A stretch of DNA of 38,197 nt from Haloplasma contractile (GTDB taxonomy: Bacteria; Bacillota_I; Bacilli_A; Haloplasmatales; Haloplasmataceae). The DNA lies in contig JAENYC010000034.1 in NCBI GenBank assembly GCA_016841945.1, positions 1-38,197 on the forward strand, written 5' to 3'. The translations under genes and the position numbers were made by a program. Positions 7,018-15,745 of this stretch are shown here, in pieces. The first letter of the stretch is position 1. Every line of letters starts with the position of its first letter. The notes beneath the pieces were generated by a model. It saw only the letters and a list, made by a program, of their open reading frames with translations. It did no database searches and was not told the origin of the DNA.

Positions 7018-9486
7018 TTAATAATCACAATATAATGTTATTATTCCTGTTTCTTTAATTTCTAATCTCATAGCACTAGTAACTTTATTTTGAATTATTA
7101 ATGGTCTCTTGACTCCATCATCAATTACACCAATCGCGAATGATTGATATGTTTCTGGAATTATAAGAGTAGGAGGGATTTTAACTTTATCGATTACGAA
7201 CGTAAAAGTATCATTAATACTTGGAGGATTTTCGCTTTGACTACTTATTAGTTCTAATTGAATTAATAATTTATCTTCATCATGCTCTTCATATATTTTA
7301 TTTCTATAAAAAAAGACATACGGTTTTATTTTTTCTCGATTCTTCCAGCCTAATTTGTTTTGAGTATAAGTTGTAAAGTACTTTGTTATTATTGTTTCAT
7401 CTTCTTCATTCCCTTCAACTGTCAATTGATATGTAAATTTGAATGCTTCTCTTGCATCTTTTTTTATAACTAGATTATGTAGATTGATTGCTTCAGTATT
7501 TTCATAAGCAAGCGGATAAATTAATTCAGAAGTAGCGTTTGGCATTGCTCTAAATACATCATCATTAATAGATGAAGTCCATCGATCAGATAATACAATA
7601 TCTACAGTTTCAAATTCTCCAAACTCGTCAGTATAAGTAATACCTCTTTGAAAGTGTTTTGTTCCAGCATCAACTAATTGATGTCCAAAAATTGTATTAT
7701 CCTCAGCATATATATTAATTAATAAATCATTTCCAATAGCTGTTAGCATAGGAAATGATAACAATGGATATATATTATCTACTGAACGAAAAACCATAGC
7801 AGCTAATAAACCTGGATATTTCTGTAAGTCTTGAAATTCTACATCAAAGATATTAAAAATTGGAAATACCAGTCTTATATCTCTTATCGAAGAATTATTA
7901 TTGTTTGAGTTAGTAAGGAATGATAAGCTTATTTTATCTTTATAATTAATATATCTATCACTAACTTTTCCTGCAGGAATTTCCCATGATCTGATTTCTT
8001 GTTTTTCTCTAACAAATTCTGATCGTCTTAGGTGATCTTCGCTCATTTCAAAAAGAACATCATAATAGTAATTATATCTTGTATATGAAATATTCGTTAT
8101 AACATATTTGTTATTAATTAGATGACCTATTTGTGGTATATCGTTATAATTTTTATATATTTTTCCTGTTATATAATTTCCGTGTTTCATGCGTTTTAAT
8201 ACGTTGTTCATTTTTTGACTAAAAGCATATGAATCAATCATGTTACCGTTTTGATTTGCTATAGTAGAAAAATTTTCTATTTGATCATTACCAAACTTTA
8301 CTTTTGCATCATATACAGAAATAAAAGTTATTCTATATTTCATCAACATTTTTTCAAAGCCTAAATTGTTTAGTTTTTCGAAAAAATTTAACAGATCAGC
8401 GAACCAGGTGAATGGATTAGAGAGATCATAAATGTCATCGTAATAGCCTAAAAATCTATCACCAAAATGAATTTTATTTGAGTTCATTTCATAATACGCA
8501 GCGTAGGGTTGACGCGCATAAATAGGCGTTGTTTCAATATCAGGATCTTCTATTATTGATAGAGGAGATAATATTTGCCATTCTTTATACTCGTATATAT
8601 AATCACTAAAATTATCCCATACAGAGCCTTCACCAATATCGGGAGTTAATTCGAACTTATTTATTTTTTTAATTTTAACTGGAAGTTGAATAAAGCCATT
8701 ACTAAAATCTATACTGAAAGGTGAAAGATTTCCTTCAGTAACAATCTTTGTGCCTATATCATTTCCTCCAGGATATGTATTTTTTATATAAGAAGTGGTA
8801 TTGTAAACACTTGATACGATTTGATTTGAATAGTTCGAAATAGGATGTTGTCTTTCTTCTAGTGTTAAATTATTAATAGCATGATTAATTTTATTTTCAA
8901 TATCTAAAGGTTCAAAATATAGATCGTAGCCACCAGAAATATTAAATCTTAATTTTGGCATACTATCAAGAAATAATCCTACTTCAAGTAATGCATCAAA
9001 TAATGTACATTCAGTAAATGGAAACTCCGGTGATTCTAAGTTTAGTCTCTCATCAACTACTATAGAAATTATAGAAGATAAATCTTTATCTGTTTCTCCA
9101 TCTTTATGAGTAATTGCTATTTTTAAAAGTCGATTAATAACATCCATCATTGATTTTTTGGGATGATTAATATCTGGATTAAGTGGTTGAGTTACACAAG
9201 AATTGTCTAAAATATAACCTTTTAAAATCTCAACAGGCTCTATTAATTCTAAATCTATTTGCCACTTCTTAAAACCTATTCTTTTACTATTTGGGTTTTC
9301 TATTATCCAGTCGGTTTCTATTTCATCAATTAATTTAACTTTTGTTCGTGGAGAATAATTTTTATCTTCAGTTGTTAAAAAACTAACTACTGCATTGTCT
9401 TCTGTTTCATCTTTTTTATCATTAATTGTATATGGAATTAAAAGAGGATATTCTACCCAATTGTTATTTTCATATATTTTTAGCAT
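7018..9486 (-). CDS. Tail hub / baseplate tail-tip protein
   Basis: 822 residues from the ATG at 9486, preceded by AAGGTG; the open frame runs further to 9537. The N-terminal 250 residues (domain boundary WQIDLELIEPVEILKGYILD, then TQPL and KKSMMDVINRLLK) resemble the gp27-like hub proteins of Gram-positive phages. The remainder is a long beta-rich region with several Tyr/Asn-rich stretches and no visible peptidase or lysozyme motif. It probably forms the tail tip to which BppU and fibres attach. It is the largest structural protein in the window. Confidence 0.65.
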   Translation of the reverse strand: MLKIYENNNWVEYPLLIPYTINDKKDETEDNAVVSFLTTEDKNYSPRTKVKLIDEIETDWIIENPNSKRIGFKKWQIDLELIEPVEILKGYILDNSCVTQPLNPDINHPKKSMMDVINRLLKIAITHKDGETDKDLSSIISIVVDERLNLESPEFPFTECTLFDALLEVGLFLDSMPKLRFNISGGYDLYFEPLDIENKINHAINNLTLEERQHPISNYSNQIVSSVYNTTSYIKNTYPGGNDIGTKIVTEGNLSPFSIDFSNGFIQLPVKIKKINKFELTPDIGEGSVWDNFSDYIYEYKEWQILSPLSIIEDPDIETTPIYARQPYAAYYEMNSNKIHFGDRFLGYYDDIYDLSNPFTWFADLLNFFEKLNNLGFEKMLMKYRITFISVYDAKVKFGNDQIENFSTIANQNGNMIDSYAFSQKMNNVLKRMKHGNYITGKIYKNYNDIPQIGHLINNKYVITNISYTRYNYYYDVLFEMSEDHLRRSEFVREKQEIRSWEIPAGKVSDRYINYKDKISLSFLTNSNNNNSSIRDIRLVFPIFNIFDVEFQDLQKYPGLLAAMVFRSVDNIYPLLSFPMLTAIGNDLLINIYAEDNTIFGHQLVDAGTKHFQRGITYTDEFGEFETVDIVLSDRWTSSINDDVFRAMPNATSELIYPLAYENTEAINLHNLVIKKDAREAFKFTYQLTVEGNEEDETIITKYFTTYTQNKLGWKNREKIKPYVFFYRNKIYEEHDEDKLLIQLELISSQSENPPSINDTFTFVIDKVKIPPTLIIPETYQSFAIGVIDDGVKRPLIIQNKVTSAMRLEIKETGIITLYCDY

Positions 9487-9490
9487 CTGA

Positions 9491-9937
9491 TCACCTTCTA
9501 ATATAAGTTCCTTGTCCACCAATAATTCTACCACCAAAAACCCTACGTCTTACATTTCGTTGATTTACTGTTCCTCTTGTAGAACCTCCTGCACGTAATC
9601 GAAGTTCATCATTCTCATTAAGCTTCGCATTTATTGCTTCATATCGTGCATAAGCTTTTTGAGCAACGATTAAAGCAAGCATCGCTATTCCAACAGGTGT
9701 GGCCATACTAGCAGCCATAGCTGATAACTGACCTGACATACCACCCGTCACAGTATTGGCCACATTACCTCCGATAGCTTTAACAACACTTTGGGAGCCT
9801 GTGCTCCCTTTTTTTGTGATATCAGTCTTTGTTTGGGTTGCGGCTTTAATCGTGTTGTCTTCAACTTTTATATTTGTTGAAAAGCGACTATCTTCTGTGT
9901 TGTCATTAAGATTTATGTTTATTTCTCTTTTATCCAC
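9491..9937 (-). CDS. Small Ala/Gly-rich tail protein; possible miniature tape measure
   Basis: 148 residues from GTG at 9937 (GGTGG upstream); the frame is open to 9967. A polar N-terminus of 45 residues precedes an Ala/Gly/Met-rich hydrophobic stretch (GGMSGQLSAMAASMATPVGI, ALIVAQKAYARYEA). The C-terminus is basic with NQRNVRRRVFGGR. It sits exactly where siphophages carry the tape-measure gene, between the tail protein and the hub, but is many times shorter. It may be an internal tail or ejection protein. Confidence 0.55.
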   Translation of the reverse strand: MDKREININLNDNTEDSRFSTNIKVEDNTIKAATQTKTDITKKGSTGSQSVVKAIGGNVANTVTGGMSGQLSAMAASMATPVGIAMLALIVAQKAYARYEAINAKLNENDELRLRAGGSTRGTVNQRNVRRRVFGGRIIGGQGTYIRR

Positions 9938-10791
9938 TATAATTCCACCACTCTCATGAAGGTGCATGAAATAATAGAGTATCCACCGACTGACGATTCT
10001 TCATTTGCTTCGATTAATTTCATATTCCAATCAGTTGTTTTTACTCCTAATCGATACACTTCAATGTTAAAAAACGGATAAGGATTAGCGTAGAAAGTAT
10101 CAGAAGGCGGTGTTGTTGCAATCAGGCTATCTGATAGATATATCCTGTTCAGTAACATTTGAGCAACAGTGTCATCGCGTCTTGCATGAACTGTAAGTGA
10201 TAGTGTTCCTACTTCATATTTTTCAACAATACCAGGTATGTTTTTATCTTCTATTGTTTTAGGTTCCGATTCAACTCTGAATGAAGTTGAGTGATTGAGT
10301 ACTCCTTTGAGTTCTATATCATCAACATAGAACCTAAAATCATTACCATACATCGATTGATTAGAATGAGAGATAGAACCTGTCACAGCGATAATAGAAT
10401 ATAACTGTCCGTTTGAGGGGTCAGCATTTTGGACAGGGAATGGTGAATTGAAAGTAATAATATATCGATACTCTGTATTGTCCTGCAGGGAACCATTTAG
10501 AGACGATATGAGCGTATCTAAGTCGTCATAGATGTTTATGTCAACTGGAACATAGAACTCTAGAGAGAATGCAAAGGATGATGAGAAAAGGTCCTTAAGT
10601 GCCACTATCTCACCAGGTTGTGTTCTAAATATTCCCGTCACTTTATCCCGAGACAATATATTACTCATTTGTTTTTCAATTGTCATATCTTTATCGATAT
10701 CAACAAACTCACCGGCATTGTTATCAACCCAAATTTTATACTTTTCGTCCAGGTGTGATTTGATATCAATTGCTATATCGGTTTTTATCAT
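9937..10791 (-). CDS. Tail protein, intact copy
   Basis: 284 residues. It is the only major-tail-protein candidate in the window: beta-rich, with paired strands (GTLSLTVHARRDD, FRFYVDDIELKGVL). It follows the gp10-like gene with a 4-nt overlap (ATGA). The coding sequence for residues 1-115 lies in the 1377-bp duplication, so the same N-terminus also starts the chimeric ORF at 11419-12168. It may be a tail tube, tail terminator or collar protein. A definite family was not recognised. Confidence 0.6.
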   Translation of the reverse strand: MIKTDIAIDIKSHLDEKYKIWVDNNAGEFVDIDKDMTIEKQMSNILSRDKVTGIFRTQPGEIVALKDLFSSSFAFSLEFYVPVDINIYDDLDTLISSLNGSLQDNTEYRYIITFNSPFPVQNADPSNGQLYSIIAVTGSISHSNQSMYGNDFRFYVDDIELKGVLNHSTSFRVESEPKTIEDKNIPGIVEKYEVGTLSLTVHARRDDTVAQMLLNRIYLSDSLIATTPPSDTFYANPYPFFNIEVYRLGVKTTDWNMKLIEANEESSVGGYSIISCTFMRVVEL

Positions 10792-11078
10792 TCGATTCTA
10801 CCTCCTGTCATATTAGCTATCTCTTGTGCTGCATCATTAGCTGCACGAGTAGCCCAACCCTGATTAGGATTTTGTTTTCCATTCCAGCGTTCATGTATCC
10901 AGGGAAGTGTTGTATATGGACCATACGGCGCAAGTGGCCCACCCATTATGATTCCCATCGATGTTGGACTAAATTGTTTTTTTACTAAACCTCTATCGTG
11001 GAGATTACCTGTGTCGACTGGCGAATAACTATACATGTACTTATGAAGAATGTTAGTCATCTGAAATAGTGTTATCAT
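10788..11078 (-). CDS. HK97 gp10-like head-tail joining protein, copy A
   Basis: 96 residues from the ATG at 11078, which has GGTGTGAT upstream; the frame is open to 11108. SYSPVDTGNLHDRG near the N-terminus and PWIHERWNGKQNPNQGWATR toward the end match the HK97-gp10/minor capsid-type proteins that act at the head-tail interface. It is identical in protein sequence to the copy at 12165-12455. Confidence 0.65.
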   Translation of the reverse strand: MITLFQMTNILHKYMYSYSPVDTGNLHDRGLVKKQFSPTSMGIIMGGPLAPYGPYTTLPWIHERWNGKQNPNQGWATRAANDAAQEIANMTGGRIE

Positions 11079-11082
11079 ACTA

Positions 11083-11409
11083 TCACACCAGGTCCAGAAT
11101 ATATTCAACTGACCAGCTGTTTTTCAATAGAGTTAACTGCTTATCGTTGACTTTTTTTGTTATGTTAGCAACTAATAAAGGCTTTGACATTGTTTCTAGT
11201 TGAATCTTATCGCCATAAACAAAATTAAGCTCCTCACGAGTCTTGATACTCTGAGAAGCTGTTACAGTCTTAAATCCTTCCGTCGGGTCATTAACTACAA
11301 ATCTACGACTATCTATTTGCTCATATTTGAATTCCTTCACTGAGTTGGTTCTAATGAGTTTAGCATCGCCAAATTCTTTTGAATTATTATCATTAAGTTG
11401 TAGAATCAT
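11083..11409 (-). CDS. Head-closure-like protein, copy A
   Basis: 108 residues from the ATG at 11409, six nt after AGGTG; GTG/ATG codons at 11418 and 11415 are too close to that site. Small beta-rich protein (GDKIQLETMSKPLLVANITK) of the size and position of head-closure or neck proteins. It is identical to copy B at 12460-12786. The family is inferred from gene order only. Confidence 0.55.
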   Translation of the reverse strand: MILQLNDNNSKEFGDAKLIRTNSVKEFKYEQIDSRRFVVNDPTEGFKTVTASQSIKTREELNFVYGDKIQLETMSKPLLVANITKKVNDKQLTLLKNSWSVEYILDLV

Positions 11410-11418
11410 TGTCATCAC

Positions 11419-12168
11419 CTACCAATTACGTGTTGGATCAAAGAGTTCTATATAATCACGATTGTAATTAAGATCCTGATCACTCATAGTACGACGTAAG
11501 AATCCTAGATTTTTTAAAATATCAATTGTCGCTGGACTCATACGCATCTTTTGCCACTGGACATAATCGAATTGACCATCCGGCAACATTTGTGCTAAGT
11601 CACCGTTTGATAATACGTATAGTGCCTGTTCACCTAATGCACGTTTGAAATCTTCTTGCCATTCTTCGTTTTGTTCTAGATATATATCCACTTCACTACG
11701 CTTCATGAAATTCACGCTATTTGTAATCACAAAGTCATATACACGATAAGATAATTGTTTTAAAAAAATCTCAGCGATATTTGATGCATTGTTCTTAACT
11801 TTTAGAATAGAGCGGACATCAGAATTGAAAGTAATAATATATCGATACTCTGTATTGTCCTGCAGGGAACCATTTAGAGACGATATGAGCGTATCTAAGT
11901 CGTCATAGATGTTTATGTCAACTGGAACATAGAACTCTAGAGAGAATGCAAAGGATGATGAGAAAAGGTCCTTAAGTGCCACTATCTCACCAGGTTGTGT
12001 TCTAAATATTCCCGTCACTTTATCCCGAGACAATATATTACTCATTTGTTTTTCAATTGTCATATCTTTATCGATATCAACAAACTCACCGGCATTGTTA
12101 TCAACCCAAATTTTATACTTTTCGTCCAGGTGTGATTTGATATCAATTGCTATATCGGTTTTTATCAT
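11419..12168 (-). CDS. Chimeric ORF: tail protein N-terminus fused to connector C-terminus
   Basis: 249 residues created by the tandem duplication. Residues 1-115 equal the N-terminus of the tail protein (9937-10791), and the rest equals the connector (12796-13242) from DVRSILKVKNN to the end. The join lies at 11821/11822 and happens to keep the frame. It has the normal start and ribosome binding site of the tail gene. It could produce a dead or dominant-negative protein, or be a by-product of an assembly error. Confidence 0.85.
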   Translation of the reverse strand: MIKTDIAIDIKSHLDEKYKIWVDNNAGEFVDIDKDMTIEKQMSNILSRDKVTGIFRTQPGEIVALKDLFSSSFAFSLEFYVPVDINIYDDLDTLISSLNGSLQDNTEYRYIITFNSDVRSILKVKNNASNIAEIFLKQLSYRVYDFVITNSVNFMKRSEVDIYLEQNEEWQEDFKRALGEQALYVLSNGDLAQMLPDGQFDYVQWQKMRMSPATIDILKNLGFLRRTMSDQDLNYNRDYIELFDPTRNW

Positions 12169-12455
12169 TCGATTCTACCTCCTGTCATATTAGCTATCTC
12201 TTGTGCTGCATCATTAGCTGCACGAGTAGCCCAACCCTGATTAGGATTTTGTTTTCCATTCCAGCGTTCATGTATCCAGGGAAGTGTTGTATATGGACCA
12301 TACGGCGCAAGTGGCCCACCCATTATGATTCCCATCGATGTTGGACTAAATTGTTTTTTTACTAAACCTCTATCGTGGAGATTACCTGTGTCGACTGGCG
12401 AATAACTATACATGTACTTATGAAGAATGTTAGTCATCTGAAATAGTGTTATCAT
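12165..12455 (-). CDS. HK97 gp10-like head-tail joining protein, copy B
   Basis: Identical product to 10788-11078, with the same start context shifted by 1377 bp. Its stop overlaps the ATG of the chimeric ORF as copy A overlaps the real tail gene. Only one copy is needed for a normal virion, so this one or copy A is free to diverge. Confidence 0.65.
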   Translation of the reverse strand: MITLFQMTNILHKYMYSYSPVDTGNLHDRGLVKKQFSPTSMGIIMGGPLAPYGPYTTLPWIHERWNGKQNPNQGWATRAANDAAQEIANMTGGRIE

Positions 12456-12459
12456 ACTA

Positions 12460-12786
12460 TCACACCAGGTCCAGAATATATTCAACTGACCAGCTGTTTT
12501 TCAATAGAGTTAACTGCTTATCGTTGACTTTTTTTGTTATGTTAGCAACTAATAAAGGCTTTGACATTGTTTCTAGTTGAATCTTATCGCCATAAACAAA
12601 ATTAAGCTCCTCACGAGTCTTGATACTCTGAGAAGCTGTTACAGTCTTAAATCCTTCCGTCGGGTCATTAACTACAAATCTACGACTATCTATTTGCTCA
12701 TATTTGAATTCCTTCACTGAGTTGGTTCTAATGAGTTTAGCATCGCCAAATTCTTTTGAATTATTATCATTAAGTTGTAGAATCAT
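12460..12786 (-). CDS. Head-closure-like protein, copy B
   Basis: Identical product to 11083-11409, with the same AGGTG-spaced start. It follows the intact connector gene directly, so this copy keeps the ancestral position downstream of the connector. Confidence 0.55.
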   Translation of the reverse strand: MILQLNDNNSKEFGDAKLIRTNSVKEFKYEQIDSRRFVVNDPTEGFKTVTASQSIKTREELNFVYGDKIQLETMSKPLLVANITKKVNDKQLTLLKNSWSVEYILDLV

Positions 12787-12795
12787 TGTCATCAC

Positions 12796-13242
12796 CTACC
12801 AATTACGTGTTGGATCAAAGAGTTCTATATAATCACGATTGTAATTAAGATCCTGATCACTCATAGTACGACGTAAGAATCCTAGATTTTTTAAAATATC
12901 AATTGTCGCTGGACTCATACGCATCTTTTGCCACTGGACATAATCGAATTGACCATCCGGCAACATTTGTGCTAAGTCACCGTTTGATAATACGTATAGT
13001 GCCTGTTCACCTAATGCACGTTTGAAATCTTCTTGCCATTCTTCGTTTTGTTCTAGATATATATCCACTTCACTACGCTTCATGAAATTCACGCTATTTG
13101 TAATCACAAAGTCATATACACGATAAGATAATTGTTTTAAAAAAATCTCAGCGATATTTGATGCATTGTTCTTAACTTTTAGAATAGAGCGGACATCACA
13201 TGCCCGCTCATTAATCATATAATCATTGTCGATGATAATCAT
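12796..13242 (-). CDS. Head-tail connector-like protein, intact copy
   Basis: 148 residues; the ATG at 13242 follows AGGTG with a 5-nt gap. Mostly helical (NNASNIAEIFLKQLSYRVYD, EEWQEDFKRALGEQALYVL), with a C-terminal tail ending NRDYIELFDPTRNW. It takes the place of the adaptor/connector protein between the head genes and head-closure. Its first 14 residues lie outside the duplication; the rest recurs in the chimera. Confidence 0.55.
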   Translation of the reverse strand: MIIIDNDYMINERACDVRSILKVKNNASNIAEIFLKQLSYRVYDFVITNSVNFMKRSEVDIYLEQNEEWQEDFKRALGEQALYVLSNGDLAQMLPDGQFDYVQWQKMRMSPATIDILKNLGFLRRTMSDQDLNYNRDYIELFDPTRNW

Positions 13243-13250
13243 ATCATCAC

Positions 13251-13532
13251 CTATTTCTTACTATTATTTTTTGAACTGTTGTTTTTCTTTTGATTTGAGT
13301 TTGATTTATTTGGAACTAATTCTTTTAATTCTTCTTGTTTCTCATCTAAATCATCTTTAGCTTGTTTTTTTTCTTCTTGTGCTTCTTTTTTAGATAACTT
13401 TTCTACAGTGTAATTATGCTTTTCAAACCATTTTGCTAAATGATTATTATCGGTATAACCGACACCGTTATTAAACTTAACTGATGCGGTCTCACCATTA
13501 TGATTTTTATTTGGTGCTAATATTTTATACAT
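13251..13532 (-). CDS. Small head-associated protein
   Basis: 93 residues. The N-terminal part (APNKNHNGETASVKFNNGVG, then LAKWFEKHNYTVE) is a pattern found in short proteins encoded next to the capsid gene in Gram-positive phages. The C-terminal half is a Lys/Glu-rich helix ending in a poly-Asn/Lys tail. Decoration or head-tail joining role is inferred from position. Confidence 0.6.
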   Translation of the reverse strand: MYKILAPNKNHNGETASVKFNNGVGYTDNNHLAKWFEKHNYTVEKLSKKEAQEEKKQAKDDLDEKQEELKELVPNKSNSNQKKNNSSKNNSKK

Positions 13533-13543
13533 AATTAACCTCC

Positions 13544-14497
13544 TTAGGCGATTTTAATTCCTCTAAGCACTCCTGCAGCACGTGTTGCTTTAATAGCCGC
13601 AGCTGTTACCATTTCAACCTCACCAGTCTTAACTGCACCTGGTAATTGCATATTTGGCATATAAGTTTCAATGACATTGTTACCTGCAGGTGATACACAG
13701 TGAACACCATCTAATCCAACACGAACAGGATAAATAGCTGTTTCACCAGTTACTGGATCAGTAGGGATGATTGGATTTGATGTTCCTGGTTGATCTCCTA
13801 AATAGATAATTGGAGTGTCACCAATCTTAAGTAACTTCTTACCAAATGAATCGCGTGTTTCTGTAAAGTTTACAGCTCTATCTGCAATTGATTGGAAGAT
13901 TGCATACATTTCTTTATTACATAACCAAGCAGTAGGTGAACTATCTAATCTTGCCTCTAACAAACGCACTTGATCAAGTACTGCTCTCCAGTTATTGTCT
14001 AACAACGCTGATGTAGAAATATCAATCGGTGCAGCTGGAATTAACTCTGTGGTTGTACCTGTTACTGCTACATCGAGACCATCAAATTCAAGTGGGTCTT
14101 GTCCGATGTCACCATTAATTAAGGTGTGAGAGAATAATGCTTTTGCTGCTTTAATTTTTTGCTCTAATTGAAAAGCAATTTGATTTGTAATACCTCTTAC
14201 GTCATTTTGAATTACACGATCCACTTGGAACGCGCCCCCGAATACTTTTAAAGCAACAGTAACTGGAGTTACTGCTGATTCTTGAGGGACGTACTCTGCA
14301 TTAATCGCACGGAACTGTGCTGTAGGAAGAGTAGTCACCCTGTTATAAACGTAGTTCAAAGTTGAACCACCATTTAACTGAACACAATCATCAAACAACA
14401 TAAGGTCTAATAATTGGTCCTTACGGAACTCATCGATAATACCCATAAATAATTTATCTTGGGTCATGTTTCTTGCTTGCGCTAACGTTACTGGCAT
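13544..14497 (-). CDS. Major capsid protein
   Basis: 317 residues. HK97-fold major head protein expected from order (scaffold upstream, connectors downstream) and composition. The N-terminal helical region is followed by beta-rich elements (GGSTLNYVYNRV, VTPVTVALKVFGGAFQVDR) and a long helix (GITNQIAFQLEQKIKAAKAL). It has no long N-terminal delta domain, in keeping with the separate scaffold gene at 14521. Strong GGAGG before the ATG. Confidence 0.8.
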   Translation of the reverse strand: MPVTLAQARNMTQDKLFMGIIDEFRKDQLLDLMLFDDCVQLNGGSTLNYVYNRVTTLPTAQFRAINAEYVPQESAVTPVTVALKVFGGAFQVDRVIQNDVRGITNQIAFQLEQKIKAAKALFSHTLINGDIGQDPLEFDGLDVAVTGTTTELIPAAPIDISTSALLDNNWRAVLDQVRLLEARLDSSPTAWLCNKEMYAIFQSIADRAVNFTETRDSFGKKLLKIGDTPIIYLGDQPGTSNPIIPTDPVTGETAIYPVRVGLDGVHCVSPAGNNVIETYMPNMQLPGAVKTGEVEMVTAAAIKATRAAGVLRGIKIA

Positions 14498-14520
14498 GTT
14501 ATGCCCTCCTTATTATTATT

Positions 14521-15111
14521 TTAATTTTGTTCTTGATAGTAAGAAGAAACTGAATCATATAAGTTATCAGGTTCAGTCTTTTTAGGCGGTTCACCCTTGG
14601 GTGGGTTAGAACCAACCTTAAAACCAAACGGACCTGATTTTGGTTCTTGCTTATCCGGAACAAACAAAAAAGACTTCGATTCTTTCAAAGTCTTTAACTG
14701 GTCATCTAGACCATCGGTTACATTACCGTTATCGATTTTTAACTTACTCTTGTCAATTAATCCTGACACAATATCAACATCATGCACTTTTCCAGTAAGA
14801 GCAAGTTTTACTGCTGCATTAGTTGATTGTTCTTTAAGCTGAGTTTGAAGTGCTTGTTCTTTCTTCTCATATTCAGCTTTTAGACTTGCTATCTGCTCAG
14901 TTAGTTCTTCTTGAGTTTTAGCATTCTTTGTAAGTTTTTGAACCTCTGCTTGATATTCTTTAGCTAATTTATCAGCTTCATTCTTAGCTGTATTCACTTC
15001 ATCAAAACGAGCTTTAGGAATGAACCCTTTCAGTTCTTCAGCTGATGCCTCAGCTATCTTTGTTGCAGTCTCTTCATCGAGACCTAGTTTGATTAAATCT
15101 TCTTTTTTCAT
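14521..15111 (-). CDS. Capsid scaffolding protein (GP20-like)
   Basis: 196 residues. It starts MKKEDLIKLGLDEETATKIA and continues with PKARFDEVN, then a long coiled coil (about 40-105), then a C-terminal region rich in Lys/Pro. This is the phage GP20/scaffold pattern of Gram-positive phages. It assists procapsid assembly around the portal and is absent from the mature head. A 108-nt gap upstream, which holds two short hairpins but no clear promoter, separates it from the inserted lipoprotein gene. Confidence 0.8.
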   Translation of the reverse strand: MKKEDLIKLGLDEETATKIAEASAEELKGFIPKARFDEVNTAKNEADKLAKEYQAEVQKLTKNAKTQEELTEQIASLKAEYEKKEQALQTQLKEQSTNAAVKLALTGKVHDVDIVSGLIDKSKLKIDNGNVTDGLDDQLKTLKESKSFLFVPDKQEPKSGPFGFKVGSNPPKGEPPKKTEPDNLYDSVSSYYQEQN

Positions 15112-15219
15112 GATTGTATTTCTCCTTTTTCAAATTACGCTTTTTATCGTGGGTGTCGTCCACGGATTTGTCTTGTTCTTTTACGCCTTCAATACCAAAA
15201 AGGCGATGTATACTATCTA

Positions 15220-15741
15220 TTATTCATTTACTTCATTGTAACCAAGCTCTGTTAAAACATATTTTACGTCATCAACAGTAAATAAACTTAACCCTTTAGA
15301 GAAGTCTACAATATTAATAGCGAACGTTTCATTTGCAAAATCATCAGGCCCAATCCAACCTTCGTCGTAATGATAGTAGGATAATTCCATGTTGATAGCA
15401 TTAGCGATGTCAATGTAATTAATATTTACTTGCCATACTTTAAGTGACTTTCTAGGGCTATCATCTAGACTAATTTCAATCATTACAGCAATGTCATCTT
15501 CAAAGAGTGCTAATCCGATTCCTTCCCCTTCGTTATAAACGCAAATATTCCCTTGTCCAAAATATCTACCAGGATCTTCCCAATCTAAATCTACGTCTTC
15601 TGCACCTTCAAATCTTTCTAGGATATAAATCAATTGGTTTTTAGTCCATTTTATAAGTTCTTTGTTCTCTTTATTTGCATTACAACCACCTAATGTAAAT
15701 GTCATTAATAACAACGCTATAATAAAAAATAGCTTTTTCAT
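15220..15741 (-). CDS. Phage-encoded lipoprotein inserted in head operon
   Basis: 173 residues from the ATG at 15741, which has AGGAGGTG upstream; the longer frame to 16134 is only overlap with the minor capsid gene. It starts MKKLFFIIALLLMTFTLGGC: a lysine-rich n-region, a hydrophobic core and the lipobox LGGC with the lipidated Cys at residue 20. The mature part is acidic, mixed alpha/beta and has no recognised family. Phage lipoproteins such as those of temperate streptococcal phages block infection by other phages; that role is inferred here. Its place between the minor capsid and scaffold genes is odd. Confidence 0.85.
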   Translation of the reverse strand: MKKLFFIIALLLMTFTLGGCNANKENKELIKWTKNQLIYILERFEGAEDVDLDWEDPGRYFGQGNICVYNEGEGIGLALFEDDIAVMIEISLDDSPRKSLKVWQVNINYIDIANAINMELSYYHYDEGWIGPDDFANETFAINIVDFSKGLSLFTVDDVKYVLTELGYNEVNE

Positions 15742-15745
15742 CTTT

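Larger units (their letters stand above)
10445..11821. repeat. Tandem duplication, copy A (1377 bp)
   Basis: Copy A is followed immediately by copy B at 11822-13198 with an exact period of 1377 bp. I saw no differences on inspection, and the encoded proteins are identical. The flanks diverge at once (10444 t against 11821 a; 11822 g against 13199 c), so there is no homology at the breakpoint. Copy A holds the start of the tail gene, the gp10-like gene, the head-closure gene and the 3' part of the connector gene. Confidence 0.95.
11822..13198. repeat. Tandem duplication, copy B (1377 bp)
   Basis: Second unit of the direct tandem repeat. In transcription order this copy comes first and carries the 3' part of the intact connector gene, head-closure B, gp10-like B and the 5' part of the tail gene, which runs into copy A to form the chimera. 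Confidence 0.95.

Noticed and set aside
15112-15219. Hairpins CGCCTT/AAGGCG and CGTGG/CCACG between the lipoprotein and scaffold genes
   Set aside because: Neither is followed by a T run on the - strand, so I do not call a terminator or riboswitch; they may be chance structures.
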